A stretch of DNA of 64,000 bases, taken from positions 1 through 64,000 of the forward strand of contig NZ_JAFB01000035.1 in assembly GCF_000519205.1 (NCBI RefSeq), written 5' to 3'. Positions 8,900 through 18,589 of this stretch are shown here, one piece after another. Numbering within the stretch: the first letter of the stretch is position 1; each line of letters opens with the position of its first letter. The notes under the pieces are model-generated. The model saw only the letters and a program-made list of their open reading frames with translations. It ran no database searches and was not told the origin of the DNA. Made by a program: the position numbers and the translations under genes. This DNA is from Amycolatopsis taiwanensis DSM 45107 (GTDB lineage Bacteria; Actinomycetota; Actinomycetes; Mycobacteriales; Pseudonocardiaceae).

Positions 8900-9613
8900 A
8901 TGAAGAGCAACGACCACAAGGCGGTAGTTCTCCTCAGCGGCGGGTTGGACTCCGCGACGGTTCTGGCGATGGCCCGCGCTGAGGGATACGAGCCGTATGC
9001 ACTGAGTTTCCGATATGGCCAGCGTCACGATGTGGAGCTTGATGCGGCGAAGAAGGTCGCTGCCGCACTCGGAGCGGCCGGGCACGTAGTCGCGGAGATT
9101 GACCTGCGGGTTTTCGGCGGCTCGGCGCTGACCGCCGACATTGACGTTCCTCATAACGACAGCGCGGATGACCTGGAGACCAGCGAGATCCCCATCACCT
9201 ACGTGCCGGCCCGGAACACCGTCTTCCTGTCGTTCGCCCTCGCGTGGGCAGAGACTCTGGAGGCCAGTGATGTCTTCATCGGTGTCAGCGCGGTGGACTA
9301 CAGCGGCTACCCGGACTGCCGACCGGAGTACATCGAGGCGTACGAGCGGATGGCCAACCTCGCTACAAAGGCTGGAGTGGAAGGCCGCCAGCACCTGCGT
9401 ATCCACACGCCGCTGATCGAACTGAGCAAGGCGCAGACCATTGCCCGCGGCCTGGAATTGGGTGTCGACTACTCACTGACGCACAGTTGCTACGACCCGC
9501 GCCCTCAAGGCCGGGCGTGCGGTACCTGCGACTCCTGTCTGCTCAGGGGCCGAGGCTTCGCCGAACTAGGTCTCACCGACCCCGCTCTATCCGCGCCGTC
9601 TGTGGTTGCCTGA
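8900..9613 (+). CDS. queC: 7-cyano-7-deazaguanine (preQ0) synthase QueC
   Basis: Converts 7-carboxy-7-deazaguanine to preQ0 with ATP and ammonia, the last step of preQ0 synthesis. The 237-aa protein has the PP-loop [11 protein letters not shown] near its N-terminus, the family block [11 protein letters not shown], and a C-terminal zinc site (SCYDP...CGTCDSC). Length and motifs are normal. ATG at 8900 is preceded by TTGGAGGTGGC, a strong ribosome site. It is the first gene of an eight-gene plus-strand operon in which every gene overlaps the next by 1-4 bases. In this setting preQ0 is meant for DNA rather than tRNA. Confidence 0.96.
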   Translation: MKSNDHKAVVLLSGGLDSATVLAMARAEGYEPYALSFRYGQRHDVELDAAKKVAAALGAAGHVVAEIDLRVFGGSALTADIDVPHNDSADDLETSEIPITYVPARNTVFLSFALAWAETLEASDVFIGVSAVDYSGYPDCRPEYIEAYERMANLATKAGVEGRQHLRIHTPLIELSKAQTIARGLELGVDYSLTHSCYDPRPQGRACGTCDSCLLRGRGFAELGLTDPALSAPSVVA

Positions 9614-10254
9614 TGGCCTACCAGGTCAAAGAGATCTTCTACACTCTCCAAGGTGAGGGCACCCACGCCGGCCGACCAGCGGTGTTCTGCCGATTCGCGG
9701 CGTGCAACCTGTGGAACGGTCGTGAGTCCGGGCGGGCTCGGGCTATCTGCAAGTTCTGCGACACCGACTTCGTTGGTACCGACGGCCCCGGTGGTGGCAC
9801 CTTTGCCACGGCAACCGAACTCACAGCCCAGGTGTTGGCGAGGTGGCAGGGGAACGCACATGACCGTGCACAGCCGTTCGTGGTGTGCACAGGCGGCGAA
9901 CCGCTGTTGCAACTGGACGAACCCCTGGTCGACGCGCTCCACGGGGCGGGGTTCGAGATCGCTGTGGAGACCAACGGCACCCAACCGGCTCCCGCAGGCC
10001 TGGACTGGATCTGCGTCAGCCCGAAAGCCGGCGCTGACCTGGTGCTCACCACAGGCAACGAACTCAAGCTGGTCTTCCCGCAAGAAGGCGCGGAGCCAGA
10101 GTTGTTCGAGCACCTGAACTTTAGCCGATTGCTACTGCAACCCATGGACAGCCCAGATCGAGCCCTCAACACGAAACTGGCCGTCGAGTACTGCCTGGCG
10201 AACCCGCAGTGGAGCCTGAGCCTGCAAACTCACAAGTACCTCGGGATCCAATGA
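9613..10254 (+). CDS. queE: 7-carboxy-7-deazaguanine synthase QueE
   Basis: A radical SAM enzyme that turns 6-carboxy-tetrahydropterin into 7-carboxy-7-deazaguanine. The 213-aa protein begins [20 protein letters not shown], the standard QueE opening. It carries the cluster-binding cysteines in the spaced form CNLW...ICKFCDTDF (a long CX14CX2C arrangement known in one QueE subgroup), then GGEPLLQ and the ETNGT motif. The chosen ATG overlaps the queC stop (TGATG), whereas the longest open frame would read far back into queC. It supplies the substrate for QueC. Confidence 0.95.
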   Translation: MAYQVKEIFYTLQGEGTHAGRPAVFCRFAACNLWNGRESGRARAICKFCDTDFVGTDGPGGGTFATATELTAQVLARWQGNAHDRAQPFVVCTGGEPLLQLDEPLVDALHGAGFEIAVETNGTQPAPAGLDWICVSPKAGADLVLTTGNELKLVFPQEGAEPELFEHLNFSRLLLQPMDSPDRALNTKLAVEYCLANPQWSLSLQTHKYLGIQ

Positions 10255-10613
10255 TGGAGATTTTCCGCGAGTTCACCTTCGAAGCCGCTCACCAACTGCC
10301 GCATGTCCCCGAAGGCCACAAGTGCGCTCGGTTACACGGGCACTCCTACCGGGTCGAGGTGCACGTGCAGGGCGAGGTCGGGCCAGACACCGGCTGGGTG
10401 ATGGACTTTGGTGACCTGCGGGCGGCGTTCCAGCCACTGCATGAGCAACTCGACCACCAGTACCTCAACGAAGTGCCGGGCTTGGAGAACCCGACCAGCG
10501 AGGTGCTGGCACGGTGGATTTGGGATCGCCTGACTGGGCAGTTGCCGCTGTCTGCCGTGCAGGTGCGTGAGACGTGCACCTCAGGCTGCATCTACCGCGG
10601 GGAGGACCAGTGA
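10251..10613 (+). CDS. queD: 6-carboxy-5,6,7,8-tetrahydropterin synthase QueD
   Basis: Converts dihydroneopterin triphosphate to 6-carboxytetrahydropterin. The 120-aa protein has the zinc ligands of the PTPS/QueD fold (His in FEAAHQLP and the pair in LHGHSY), and a catalytic Cys four residues before that pair (KCARLHGHS). The C-terminal Glu region (VRETCTSGC) is also in place. The ATG overlaps the queE stop as ATGA. The length is typical. Confidence 0.95.
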   Translation: MMEIFREFTFEAAHQLPHVPEGHKCARLHGHSYRVEVHVQGEVGPDTGWVMDFGDLRAAFQPLHEQLDHQYLNEVPGLENPTSEVLARWIWDRLTGQLPLSAVQVRETCTSGCIYRGEDQ

Positions 10614-11434
10614 CCCTGGAAGACGTGCAGGGGCGACCGGACACGCGTGGTATCGCGCTCGACGAGGCGGGAGTGAGCGGCTTGCGCTATCCCGTCACGC
10701 TCGCAGATCGTGATGGCGCCAAACAGGAGTCCGTCGGTCAGGTCACGATGTCGGTCGGCGTGCCTGCGGAGACCAAGGGCACACACATGAGCCGGTTCGT
10801 GGAGATCTTGCACGAACACGCCACTGACATCAGCATCGCCACGCTGCCTATGATCATAGATGCTGTTTGTCAGCGTCTTGCCACTAAGCAGGCGCGCCTG
10901 CAGATCCGCGCGACCTACTTCCGTGAACGGTTCTCCCCAGTCAGCCATGCGCGGTCGCTGATGGGATATGACGCAGTCTGGTCGGCGACCGCGGACGGCA
11001 CGTCGACGCTGCTGACGCTCGAGGTCCAGGTACCCGTGACGAGCGTGTGCCCCTGCAGCAAGGCCATTAGTGATTATGGCGCACATAACCAGCGTGGTCG
11101 CATCACTATCAGTGCCCGGCAGGCTGACGATGTCAGTCCTTTGTGGATCGAAGACCTCGTCGACATCGCCGAGAAGTCGGCGTCGGCGCCGGTCTACCCG
11201 CTGGTGAAACGGCCCGATGAGCGGTACATCACTATGCAGGCATACGACAACCCGGTGTTTGTCGAGGACATGGCCCGCAACGTTGCGGTGCAGTTGCGCA
11301 GCGATCCGCGTGTCGCCTCGTTCCACGTTCATGCATCCAACGATGAGAGCATCCACGACCACGCTGCGTTCGCGTCTATCACGTGGCCTCGCACGAGCAT
11401 GCCGCTCGGCCACCCTGGATGGGAGCAGCGGTGA
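10610..11434 (+). CDS. folE2: GTP cyclohydrolase I type B, FolE2
   Basis: Opens GTP to dihydroneopterin triphosphate, the entry step for preQ0. The 274-aa protein carries FolE2 landmarks: [17 protein letters not shown], then [17 protein letters not shown] with the metal-binding Cys, and a C-terminal SxxxHxxxAFA-like region. FolE2 is unrelated to the zinc enzyme FolE and works with other metals. GTG at 10610 overlaps the queD stop (GTGA). A cyclohydrolase inside the island makes preQ0 supply independent of host folate genes. Confidence 0.94.
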   Translation: MTLEDVQGRPDTRGIALDEAGVSGLRYPVTLADRDGAKQESVGQVTMSVGVPAETKGTHMSRFVEILHEHATDISIATLPMIIDAVCQRLATKQARLQIRATYFRERFSPVSHARSLMGYDAVWSATADGTSTLLTLEVQVPVTSVCPCSKAISDYGAHNQRGRITISARQADDVSPLWIEDLVDIAEKSASAPVYPLVKRPDERYITMQAYDNPVFVEDMARNVAVQLRSDPRVASFHVHASNDESIHDHAAFASITWPRTSMPLGHPGWEQR

Positions 11435-12381
11435 GCCAGACAACGGCAACAGAGCCGGATCTGCACGTGGTGGTCACGTGCGCTAACCGTAAGCGCCATC
11501 CCGTGCCCCAGAACCTGCGTCTGCAAAGCATCCAGCACAAGCGGTTGCCTGGCAGATTCGATAGCTGGATCCGTCAACTCACCACAAGCCACGCCGAGGA
11601 AGTGCCTGCGGACCAGCTTTACGGGGGCGAACACTGGCAAGTGGCGCGCGCACTTAGCCAAGACGCCTCGGCAGCAGGCCACGCAGCCGCCACATGGGTC
11701 TGTTCCGCTGGCTATGGGCTTGTGCCTATCACAGCACCGCTGCGTCCATACGCAGCTACGTTCACGTCCGGCCACCACGATTCGGTCGGAGGCACGACTG
11801 AGAGCATCCAGCGCTGGTGGGGATACCACACCGATTGGGCAGGCCCAGTCGCTGGTGCTCCTCGTTCGGTGGCTAGCCTCGGGGCTCGATCGCCTAGCGC
11901 GCACTTGCTCGTCGTGTTGTCGGCGATGTACTTGCGTGCCTGTGCCCGTGATCTCGTTACCCTGGCGGAACAACTGCGACAGCCCGAGCAGTTAACAATC
12001 ATCTCCGTTGGCGGCTCTTCGCCACGCGAACTGCGAGAATTCGTGCTCCCCGCTAATGGCCACCTGCAGACCGTCGTCGGAGGAACCCTCGGAGCCCTCA
12101 ACGTACGCATAGCCGCAAAACTGTTGCGAACCTTGCCGAACACTCCGCCGAACAGGCAGGTGTTCGCGGATGGTCTTGCTCGGTTGCAACAGCAGGCGGG
12201 GAAACGCCCGGTGTTCCAACGAACGCCAATGACCGACGACCAGATCCGCGCCTTCATCCTGGAGCGTCTCACCGAGCACAGCACGCATACCGCGCTGCTC
12301 CGGCAACTGCGAAGTTCCGGACTTGCCTGCGAGCAGAAGCGGTTCGCCCAACTGTTCTCAGCCACCGTGAGGAGCCAGTGA
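11431..12381 (+). CDS. dpdC: DpdC-like protein, preQ0-in-DNA converting enzyme
   Basis: A 316-aa protein whose N-terminal two thirds match the YaaA/DUF6884 style. VVVTCANRKRHPVP opens it, followed by ADQLYGGEHWQVAR and WVCSAGYGLVP. In the characterised Salmonella system DpdC converts DNA-bound preQ0 to the amido form (ADG). The same position, beside the preQ0 genes and dpdA, supports that role here. The C-terminal ~60 residues, predicted helical, are not recognised. GTG at 11431 overlaps the folE2 stop. Confidence in the family is good; the exact reaction in this host is inferred. Confidence 0.8.
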   Translation: MSQTTATEPDLHVVVTCANRKRHPVPQNLRLQSIQHKRLPGRFDSWIRQLTTSHAEEVPADQLYGGEHWQVARALSQDASAAGHAAATWVCSAGYGLVPITAPLRPYAATFTSGHHDSVGGTTESIQRWWGYHTDWAGPVAGAPRSVASLGARSPSAHLLVVLSAMYLRACARDLVTLAEQLRQPEQLTIISVGGSSPRELREFVLPANGHLQTVVGGTLGALNVRIAAKLLRTLPNTPPNRQVFADGLARLQQQAGKRPVFQRTPMTDDQIRAFILERLTEHSTHTALLRQLRSSGLACEQKRFAQLFSATVRSQ

Positions 12382-13511
12382 TGCCACCAACATCTCAAGC
12401 CCTCAAGCGGCGAGCACTGCGCATTGAGCAGGTGCCAGAACTCACGCTGTACCTGTTCACGCTCAAGGCCCACGAGATCCTGCAGATAGCGGACATTTCG
12501 CGGGTAAGCCGAGACGAAGCCGGCAAGCTCATCGGCTACCAGCGTCCGGAGGTACGCAGCCACGTCAACGAAATCGTGGACTACCTCAACGGGCCAAACG
12601 CACTGTTCCCGAACCCGATCATCCTCGCCCTGTCGTCGGCTGCACGGTTCACATCGAGCCGCGGGCCCAATACCACCGACGGGCTTGCTCGCGGCGGCGA
12701 CATCGAGATCCCCTTGCCCACCGGCGATCGGCCCAAACCTGCGTGGATCGTTGACGGCCAGCAGCGTGCGCTCGCTCTCACACAGGCCACCAACAAGGGC
12801 TTCCCGGTTCCCATCACCGCGTTCATCGCAGACTCCGTCAGTCTCCAACGCGACCAGTTCTTCCGCATCAACAACACCAAACCGCTGCCACGCGGCTTGG
12901 TCACCGAACTCCTGCCTGAGGTTGATACCCGCCTACCGCCCCGACTGTCGATCAAGAAACTGCCGTCGGAGTTGTGCAACCTGCTCAACCAAAACAAGGA
13001 ATCACCGTTCCACGGGCTGATCCGTCGTGCCTCCTCGGGCAGTAAGGCTTCTCGTAGTGCGGTGGTCACCGACACCAGCATCATCAAGATGCTGGAGGAG
13101 AGCCTGTCTACGGGATGCCTGTTCGTATACCGGAACCTGACGAGCGGCGAAATCGACAGCGACGGCCTGTGGACGGCGCTGATCGTCTACTGGTCGGCGG
13201 TCCGCGATACATTTCCTGACGCCTGGAGCAAGCCACCGGCCAAGAGCCGTCTCATGCACGGTGCGGGCATCCAGGCAATGGGACGCTTGATGGACCGCAT
13301 ACTCACTACCATCGACCCCACAGCCGCTGATGCGCCCGCTGCGGTCCGAACTGAGTTGGCGCGCGTCGCCCCGTACTGTCATTGGACTTCGGGTGTCTGG
13401 CCTGAACTCGGCATGAAGTGGAACGACATCCAGAACCTGTCGCGCCACACGCAGCAGCTGTCCAGTTTTCTCATCCGTACCTATGCGCAGAGCAGGACGC
13501 CGCGGCCATGA
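12381..13511 (+). CDS. dpdB: DGQHR-domain protein, DpdB-like copy 1
   Basis: A 376-aa DndB/DGQHR-type protein. The signature reads AWIVDGQQRALAL (DGQQR rather than DGQHR), with FFRINNTKPLPRGL and a C-terminal CHWTSGVWPELGMKWNDIQN. In Salmonella, DpdB works with DpdA to insert preQ0 into DNA. A colinear paralogue lies on the other side of dpdA (14743-15927) and shares all three blocks, so this operon has two. ATG at 12381 overlaps the dpdC stop (TGATG) after GAGGAG. It is unclear which copy corresponds to the single DpdB of other systems. Confidence 0.88.
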   Translation: MPPTSQALKRRALRIEQVPELTLYLFTLKAHEILQIADISRVSRDEAGKLIGYQRPEVRSHVNEIVDYLNGPNALFPNPIILALSSAARFTSSRGPNTTDGLARGGDIEIPLPTGDRPKPAWIVDGQQRALALTQATNKGFPVPITAFIADSVSLQRDQFFRINNTKPLPRGLVTELLPEVDTRLPPRLSIKKLPSELCNLLNQNKESPFHGLIRRASSGSKASRSAVVTDTSIIKMLEESLSTGCLFVYRNLTSGEIDSDGLWTALIVYWSAVRDTFPDAWSKPPAKSRLMHGAGIQAMGRLMDRILTTIDPTAADAPAAVRTELARVAPYCHWTSGVWPELGMKWNDIQNLSRHTQQLSSFLIRTYAQSRTPRP

Positions 13512-14746
13512 AATTCTTCTTCCCTGACTCCCAGGACCAGATCGATCGCGAGTTTGACTTCTTCACCGAAGAAAAGGGGATCTTCCGCGTCCGGCAACGC
13601 GACGATCTGTACGCACACGAAGCACTGCACGAACCTCCGTTTCACGGATTGCTGGTTTCCAAGGCAATTGTGGACGGCACCGCCAACGGAACTGGCAAGT
13701 ACACCGTCGCCCAGCGCCACCGACTCTACCGGCAAGGCGCCCGCAAGTTCTTCAGACTCGATCACGCCGGCCAGACACTGGAGATCATGGGCGATTGCGG
13801 CGCCTTCAACTACATCAAAGAGGAGGTCCCGCCGTACAGCCCAGACGAGGTCATCGACTTCTACGAAGGGTGCGGCTTCGACCTCGGAGTCTCCGTAGAC
13901 CATGTGATCTTTGGATACAACCCGGCCACCGACGACGGCGCCGACGCCGACGACCTAGAGGATTGGCGTCGACGGCAAGAGATCACTCTCGAACTTGCCA
14001 CGGAGTTCCTTACGAAAGTCCGGCAAGAAGCGTCCTTCGAGCCCCTCGGTGTGGCCCAGGGATGGAGTCCTGGCTCCTACGCTCACTCAGTGGCCAACTT
14101 GCAGAAGATGGGCTACCGCCGCATCGCCTTGGGCGGCATGGTGCCGTTGAAAACACAGGACATCATGGCCTGCCTTGCAGCCATCGCTGACGTGCGGGAC
14201 AGCGCGACGCAACTGCACTTGTTGGGCATCAGTCGTTGCGAGAACGCCACCGGATTCGCCGCGCACGGCGTGACAAGTTTTGACAGTACATCGGCGTTTC
14301 AACAGGCGTACAAGGACGAGAGAAACAACTATCACACGCTTGAACGAGCCTATATGGCTATCCGGGTTCCTCAAGTAGACGGCAACCCGAAACTACGGAG
14401 GGCTATCCGGGCAGGCCGCATCTCACAGGACGCGGCGATCGCCTGCGAGCGAGACTGCTTGCGTCTGCTACGTGCCTACGCCGGACAAGAAGCCACAGCG
14501 GACGCCGTCCTCGCCGCATTACGTGCCTACGAGGACCTGCACGACCCCGGCAAGGACCGCAGCGATGCCTACCGCCAGACCCTGGAAGCACGCCCCTGGG
14601 AGCAGTGTACCTGCGGGATCTGCGACCGGATCGGTATCGAAGTCGTAATCTTCCGAGGCGCCGAGCGCAACAAGAGCCGCGGCTTCCATAATCTGTCCGT
14701 CCTCGCACACCAACTCGACCGCGAACTAGCAGGGAGCAAAGCGTGA
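13508..14746 (+). CDS. dpdA: DpdA, DNA 7-deazaguanine transglycosylase
   Basis: A TGT-like enzyme that exchanges guanine in DNA for preQ0. The 412-aa protein has the TIM-barrel Asp motifs GDCGAFNY (Asp ~96) and GVSVDH (Asp ~131) and the GGMVPLKT region. Near the C-terminus a zinc site CTCGICD is followed about 24 residues later by a His (GFHN), which is the CxCxxC...H pattern of tRNA-guanine transglycosylases. FDSTSAFQQAY is typical of DpdA rather than tRNA TGT. ATG at 13508 overlaps the preceding stop as ATGA. It is the core of the modification operon, sitting between two DGQHR genes. Confidence 0.93.
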   Translation: MKFFFPDSQDQIDREFDFFTEEKGIFRVRQRDDLYAHEALHEPPFHGLLVSKAIVDGTANGTGKYTVAQRHRLYRQGARKFFRLDHAGQTLEIMGDCGAFNYIKEEVPPYSPDEVIDFYEGCGFDLGVSVDHVIFGYNPATDDGADADDLEDWRRRQEITLELATEFLTKVRQEASFEPLGVAQGWSPGSYAHSVANLQKMGYRRIALGGMVPLKTQDIMACLAAIADVRDSATQLHLLGISRCENATGFAAHGVTSFDSTSAFQQAYKDERNNYHTLERAYMAIRVPQVDGNPKLRRAIRAGRISQDAAIACERDCLRLLRAYAGQEATADAVLAALRAYEDLHDPGKDRSDAYRQTLEARPWEQCTCGICDRIGIEVVIFRGAERNKSRGFHNLSVLAHQLDRELAGSKA

Positions 14747-15927
14747 CCCGCACGACCAGTCGGCAGCGCAAGTCCAACGGCGCCGCCGCCGAGATCCGGA
14801 TACCTGCTCTGGAGGTCCAGCAGGGACCCAATCGCACCCTCTACACATTCGCGATCGACGGCAAGCAACTCCCCCGCGTTGCCACCGTCTCCAGGGTTCG
14901 CCGCGGCGAGGATGCGCATCTGCAGGGTTACCAGCGTCCCGCTGCACTCGCCCACATCAACGCCATCCGACGCTACATCGAGTCTCCCGACGCGATGCTC
15001 CCCAACGCGCTTGTCGTAGCGTTCGACAAGCGAGTCACGTTCGAGTCCTCTGAACGCCGGTCGCCCAAGGCGTACTCCCGACCCGGTACGTTGGTCATCC
15101 CGGTTGATGACGCCTGGGAAGACGCTGACAAGCCCGGCTGGATCGTCGACGGCCAGCAACGCTCGTCGGCTATTCGAGACGCAGAGGTACAGCAGTTCCC
15201 GGTGTGCGTGACCGCGTTCATCACCGATGACGAGTCTCAACAACGCTCCCAGTTCATCCTCGTCAACAACACCAAGCCACTGCCAAAGGGCCTGATCCAC
15301 GAACTGCTGCCGACGGCTGCTGGCGAACTCCCGCCGCAACTACAGGCGCGCCGCTACCCGGCAATGTTGCTGGAGCGCCTCAACCATGACGCAGACTCGC
15401 CAATGCGTCACAGGATCCAAACGCCGACCATGCCCGAGGGCGTCATCAAGGACAACTCGGTGCTCCGGATGCTAGAAAACAGCCTCACGGATGGCGCGCT
15501 ACACCAGTACCGCAACGTCCACAACGGTGGCGGTCGAACCGAGGACATGCTCGTCCTCGTCAAGACCTTTTGGACCGCTGTGAGCACCGTGTTCGCTGAC
15601 GCCTGGGCGTTGCCGCCCCGCAAGTCACGACTGACCCACGGCGTCGGGATTATCAGCCTCAGCTTCGTCATGGATGCGATCGCAGACGTTCTTCTCGAGA
15701 AGGACGAACTGGACCTGGACGGCTTCGTATCCGAACTCTCACGACTGGATGAGGTGTGCCACTGGACGTCGGGTGTCTGGGAGATGAGCGACGGCACCCA
15801 GCGCAAATGGAACGATCTGCAGAACACTCCAAAAGATATCCAGTTGCTCACTAATCACCTGTTGGGCGAGTACCGCGCTCGCGCGTCTGGGAAGAGGCGT
15901 GGTTCGCGTCAACTCCGCTTGGCGTAG
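14743..15927 (+). CDS. DGQHR-domain protein, DpdB-like copy 2
   Basis: A 394-aa paralogue of the 12381-13511 product. It has GWIVDGQQRSSAI, FILVNNTKPLPKGL and CHWTSGVWEMSDG...KWNDLQN in the same order and spacing. The N-terminus differs (a basic RTTSRQRKSNG stretch) and the C-terminus ends in a basic tail (SGKRRGSRQLR) that could touch DNA. GTG at 14743 overlaps the dpdA stop. It is the last gene of the plus-strand operon and ends 146 bp from the converging restriction operon. The divergence suggests a partner subunit rather than a recent duplicate. Confidence 0.88.
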   Translation: MTRTTSRQRKSNGAAAEIRIPALEVQQGPNRTLYTFAIDGKQLPRVATVSRVRRGEDAHLQGYQRPAALAHINAIRRYIESPDAMLPNALVVAFDKRVTFESSERRSPKAYSRPGTLVIPVDDAWEDADKPGWIVDGQQRSSAIRDAEVQQFPVCVTAFITDDESQQRSQFILVNNTKPLPKGLIHELLPTAAGELPPQLQARRYPAMLLERLNHDADSPMRHRIQTPTMPEGVIKDNSVLRMLENSLTDGALHQYRNVHNGGGRTEDMLVLVKTFWTAVSTVFADAWALPPRKSRLTHGVGIISLSFVMDAIADVLLEKDELDLDGFVSELSRLDEVCHWTSGVWEMSDGTQRKWNDLQNTPKDIQLLTNHLLGEYRARASGKRRGSRQLRLA

Positions 15928-16073
15928 ACCTCTGCCCACGGATACTTTGCGAGCCGCGCGCCAGGCGGGTCGGCCGGTTCACCGTCCTCGCAGCCGATCC
16001 GTCGGGCGGCGGCACTCCTTGAGACGTAGCAACGTTGCCCCGGCCTGGCGTTGCGGCACCCACACAGCCTTAG

Positions 16074-18071
16074 CTATCCGTACCGCCTCCTCAGTTCCGC
16101 CAACGTTGTACGAAGCAGTGAGGCGGACCCACTGCCGTCCACGTAGGCGATTTTCTCGCTGTTGGTGTGGGCCGAGATGAATCCGGTCGCAGCGTGCTTA
16201 GCGCATCGAGTGATCAGCACAACCAGATCGGCGCTCTGCACCCACTGGCGCAGACGGGGACTGCCAACGTGGTCAGACGAAGCCGTAACGCGGACATTTG
16301 GTGCGACAGAATTGAGTTGTTCGGTCACCCGCTTCAGGACCTTCTCATCTAGCGAGTACAAAAGCAGGTTTACGTCCGCGGACTGCCACGCCTCCGACTG
16401 CGCCAATTCGTCATCTTGTTCCGTCTGCCAAGACAGCCCGAGCCCGAGTTCACCGTCGAGCACGCGGGCGAAGCTAAGGTCCGCCACGTCCAATCGTTCC
16501 GCATGCCGCGAGAGCGGCGTCAGCAACCGGTAGCCCAGTTGTTGCCGCGCAGCTTCATCCGGGCATGCGGACAAAACCAGCGAGTCGACAATGTCGAGAA
16601 CGGTCGATGCCCGCTCCGGCGCAGCCCAGCGATCAGACTCCGAGCCGATCTCCCGGAGCAGGCGCTCGTAGTGGTCGGCGTTCGGTGCACCGCGCAGCGT
16701 GATGCTGAGCAGCGCCTGGATCACTAAGAGGTCGCCCGGCTTGAATCGATTGTGGGTGAGAGCGTTGAGGATGAATGAATGCGCACTGCGATCTGCTGGA
16801 TCGTCGTACCCGGTGGCCTCCAGAAAGGCGCCCACTGCGCTCCATGCCTGCTCAGCGGCTTCATCCCCCAGGTCGTCCAACAGGCTGGCAATCTCTTCGT
16901 CGTTCTGTGCAGGCGAAGGCCACTCTCGCCACGCCGACTCCCTGAGCACCTTGCGCACGGCTAAGGGTTGGTCTGACATCGCCGCTACTAACTCGCCCCA
17001 GGACGACATGACGGGGTGTGGTTCAGTCGCGATCGCCGTGTCAGGAGACCCGTCCTCGAGCCTGCTCAGCAGTTCTGTACGCACCACCGCAGGGAGTTCA
17101 TCGATCTGCCCCAGGCTCTGCAGTTCGGCCTTCGCATGCTTGAGCAGAATGTGATCACCGCGGACGAGGCCCGCAAGCACCGCGATAGTCAGCGCGCCGG
17201 TCGAACGGAACCTGAGTGACCCATTCAACAACTCATCCAAGTGAGTTCCGGTGTCACGCAACACCTGGATCGCGGCGTCCAGGTCACCGGCCATCAGGTG
17301 GTCCTCGATCGCACTGAAGTACAGCGACTCCAAGAGGGCTTCACGCACTGGAGTGGGCGGCTCCTGCCGGATGACGTCGGCCAGACGAGGCAGCGTCTGG
17401 ATCTCGACGTCCTTGCCGAGCCGGTTGAACCGTTTGATCGTCAGATAGGCCAAGTTGCTGGCATCCAGGCCGCCGTTGTCCCGCAGTTGGTCGAGGATCG
17501 CCGCCGAGCTCGCCTCACCGCCGGCGGCCAGCGCCGCGTCGAACTCCGCCAAAAGCCGGCCAGTTGGTTTGATGACCTGCCAAGTCCGCGTCGGCCGCTT
17601 CGCGAGCACCCGCAGCATCAAGTGCGCCGCATCCGTCAGTCTCCCCCGCTGCTTCGGCACCGGGGCCGCGCCGAGGCGGAACACCGCTGCCGGGCGCATG
17701 GACTCGAGCAGAATCCGCTCGGCCTCTACCCTCGGGTCAAGCTGAACGGGGTATTCCATCGATGCGTGTACGAGGTAACTGGGCCCTGCGAACGCCTTGA
17801 TGAGTTCCGCGGTAAGTGCGACGTCCTCGCGCTTGTCCACCACGACATAGATGAAGAAGCGGTCTAGCGACTTCTTCAACGAAGGCAGCACCAGCGGAAG
17901 ATCCATCCGATCCAGGACGATGTCAACCAAGGGTCGAGTGCGGTCTGCCCATTCGTACTGCTCCGCCATGTCCGGCCATGCGTCGTTGACAGGTGCCGCG
18001 AAGAACGCTTCAAGTAGCCGCCGGGTGGATTCTCGCGTTCGTGCTTGTGGAACAGCCTCGATCTCGGTCAC
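16074..18071 (-). CDS. dpdD: DpdD-like protein of the Dpd restriction module
   Basis: A 665-aa protein, the last gene of the leftward operon. It is mostly helical with an extended middle. The final ~95 residues (VNLLLYSLDEKVLKRV, then ADLVVLITRCAKHAATGFI) resemble the DUF2325-type Rossmann-like tail found in other conflict genes. Position, size and company point to DpdD of the Salmonella-type island, required for restriction but of unknown chemistry. The GTG at 18071 is preferred over the longer frame because it overlaps the dpdK stop (GTGA). The residues give no firm catalytic clue. Confidence 0.72.
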   Translation of the reverse strand: MTEIEAVPQARTRESTRRLLEAFFAAPVNDAWPDMAEQYEWADRTRPLVDIVLDRMDLPLVLPSLKKSLDRFFIYVVVDKREDVALTAELIKAFAGPSYLVHASMEYPVQLDPRVEAERILLESMRPAAVFRLGAAPVPKQRGRLTDAAHLMLRVLAKRPTRTWQVIKPTGRLLAEFDAALAAGGEASSAAILDQLRDNGGLDASNLAYLTIKRFNRLGKDVEIQTLPRLADVIRQEPPTPVREALLESLYFSAIEDHLMAGDLDAAIQVLRDTGTHLDELLNGSLRFRSTGALTIAVLAGLVRGDHILLKHAKAELQSLGQIDELPAVVRTELLSRLEDGSPDTAIATEPHPVMSSWGELVAAMSDQPLAVRKVLRESAWREWPSPAQNDEEIASLLDDLGDEAAEQAWSAVGAFLEATGYDDPADRSAHSFILNALTHNRFKPGDLLVIQALLSITLRGAPNADHYERLLREIGSESDRWAAPERASTVLDIVDSLVLSACPDEAARQQLGYRLLTPLSRHAERLDVADLSFARVLDGELGLGLSWQTEQDDELAQSEAWQSADVNLLLYSLDEKVLKRVTEQLNSVAPNVRVTASSDHVGSPRLRQWVQSADLVVLITRCAKHAATGFISAHTNSEKIAYVDGSGSASLLRTTLAELRRRYG

Positions 18072-18589
18072 GCCGCCCTTTCCCAACGCCGTTCCAGGTC
18101 GATTCGTGCCTGACCAGGCTCACGTCCTCCCAGGCTATAGGTGACCACCTCGTCGTTCACCGTCATACCGCGGATCGTGAAGTTCATGGAACCCGTGAGC
18201 ATCCATTCCTGTCCGCACATCGTCTTCTCATGGACTTCAGGTGCCTGTATGACCTTCAGGCGTCCATCAGGTGCCGCGGCCTTCAACCGGTGTACGAAGG
18301 GTTCGTTGTGGGCATCGGGGCGGGTCACCACGTGAATGCGTGCTCCGGCCGCGTTAATCCTGGTGAGTGCGTCGGACAACCGGCACACGGTCACCGGGTC
18401 GTCGCCAAAGACTGCATCAAACTCGCCCCCGGAGTTGTCGATCACATCGACATCGGTGATCCATGGCGAAACCAGCCAAATCAACGGGCTTGGGACGAGC
18501 AGTTCCGACAACAACACGGCACGCAAGACCGGTGCGACCCTGATGCGTGTCTGCTCGCTGATGCGGATCGTGCGCGCAGCTTTGGTCAT
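18068..18589 (-). CDS. dpdK: DpdK, phospholipase D-like nuclease
   Basis: A 173-aa single-domain PLD-family protein. The active-site motif is VHEKTMCGQEWMLTGSMNFT, an HxK...GSxN arrangement. One HKD motif implies a dimer. In PLD-type restriction nucleases such as BfiI and in Dpd islands this fold cuts DNA, so it is the best nuclease candidate in the system. ATG at 18589 overlaps the dpdJ stop (ATGA). Confidence 0.88.
   Translation of the reverse strand: MTKAARTIRISEQTRIRVAPVLRAVLLSELLVPSPLIWLVSPWITDVDVIDNSGGEFDAVFGDDPVTVCRLSDALTRINAAGARIHVVTRPDAHNEPFVHRLKAAAPDGRLKVIQAPEVHEKTMCGQEWMLTGSMNFTIRGMTVNDEVVTYSLGGREPGQARIDLERRWERAA

Noticed and set aside
16029..16054. Terminator between the two converging Dpd operons
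   Set aside because: GCAACG/CGTTGC arms are only 6 bp and a GCAACGTTGC palindrome competes; too weak to call although a terminator is expected here.
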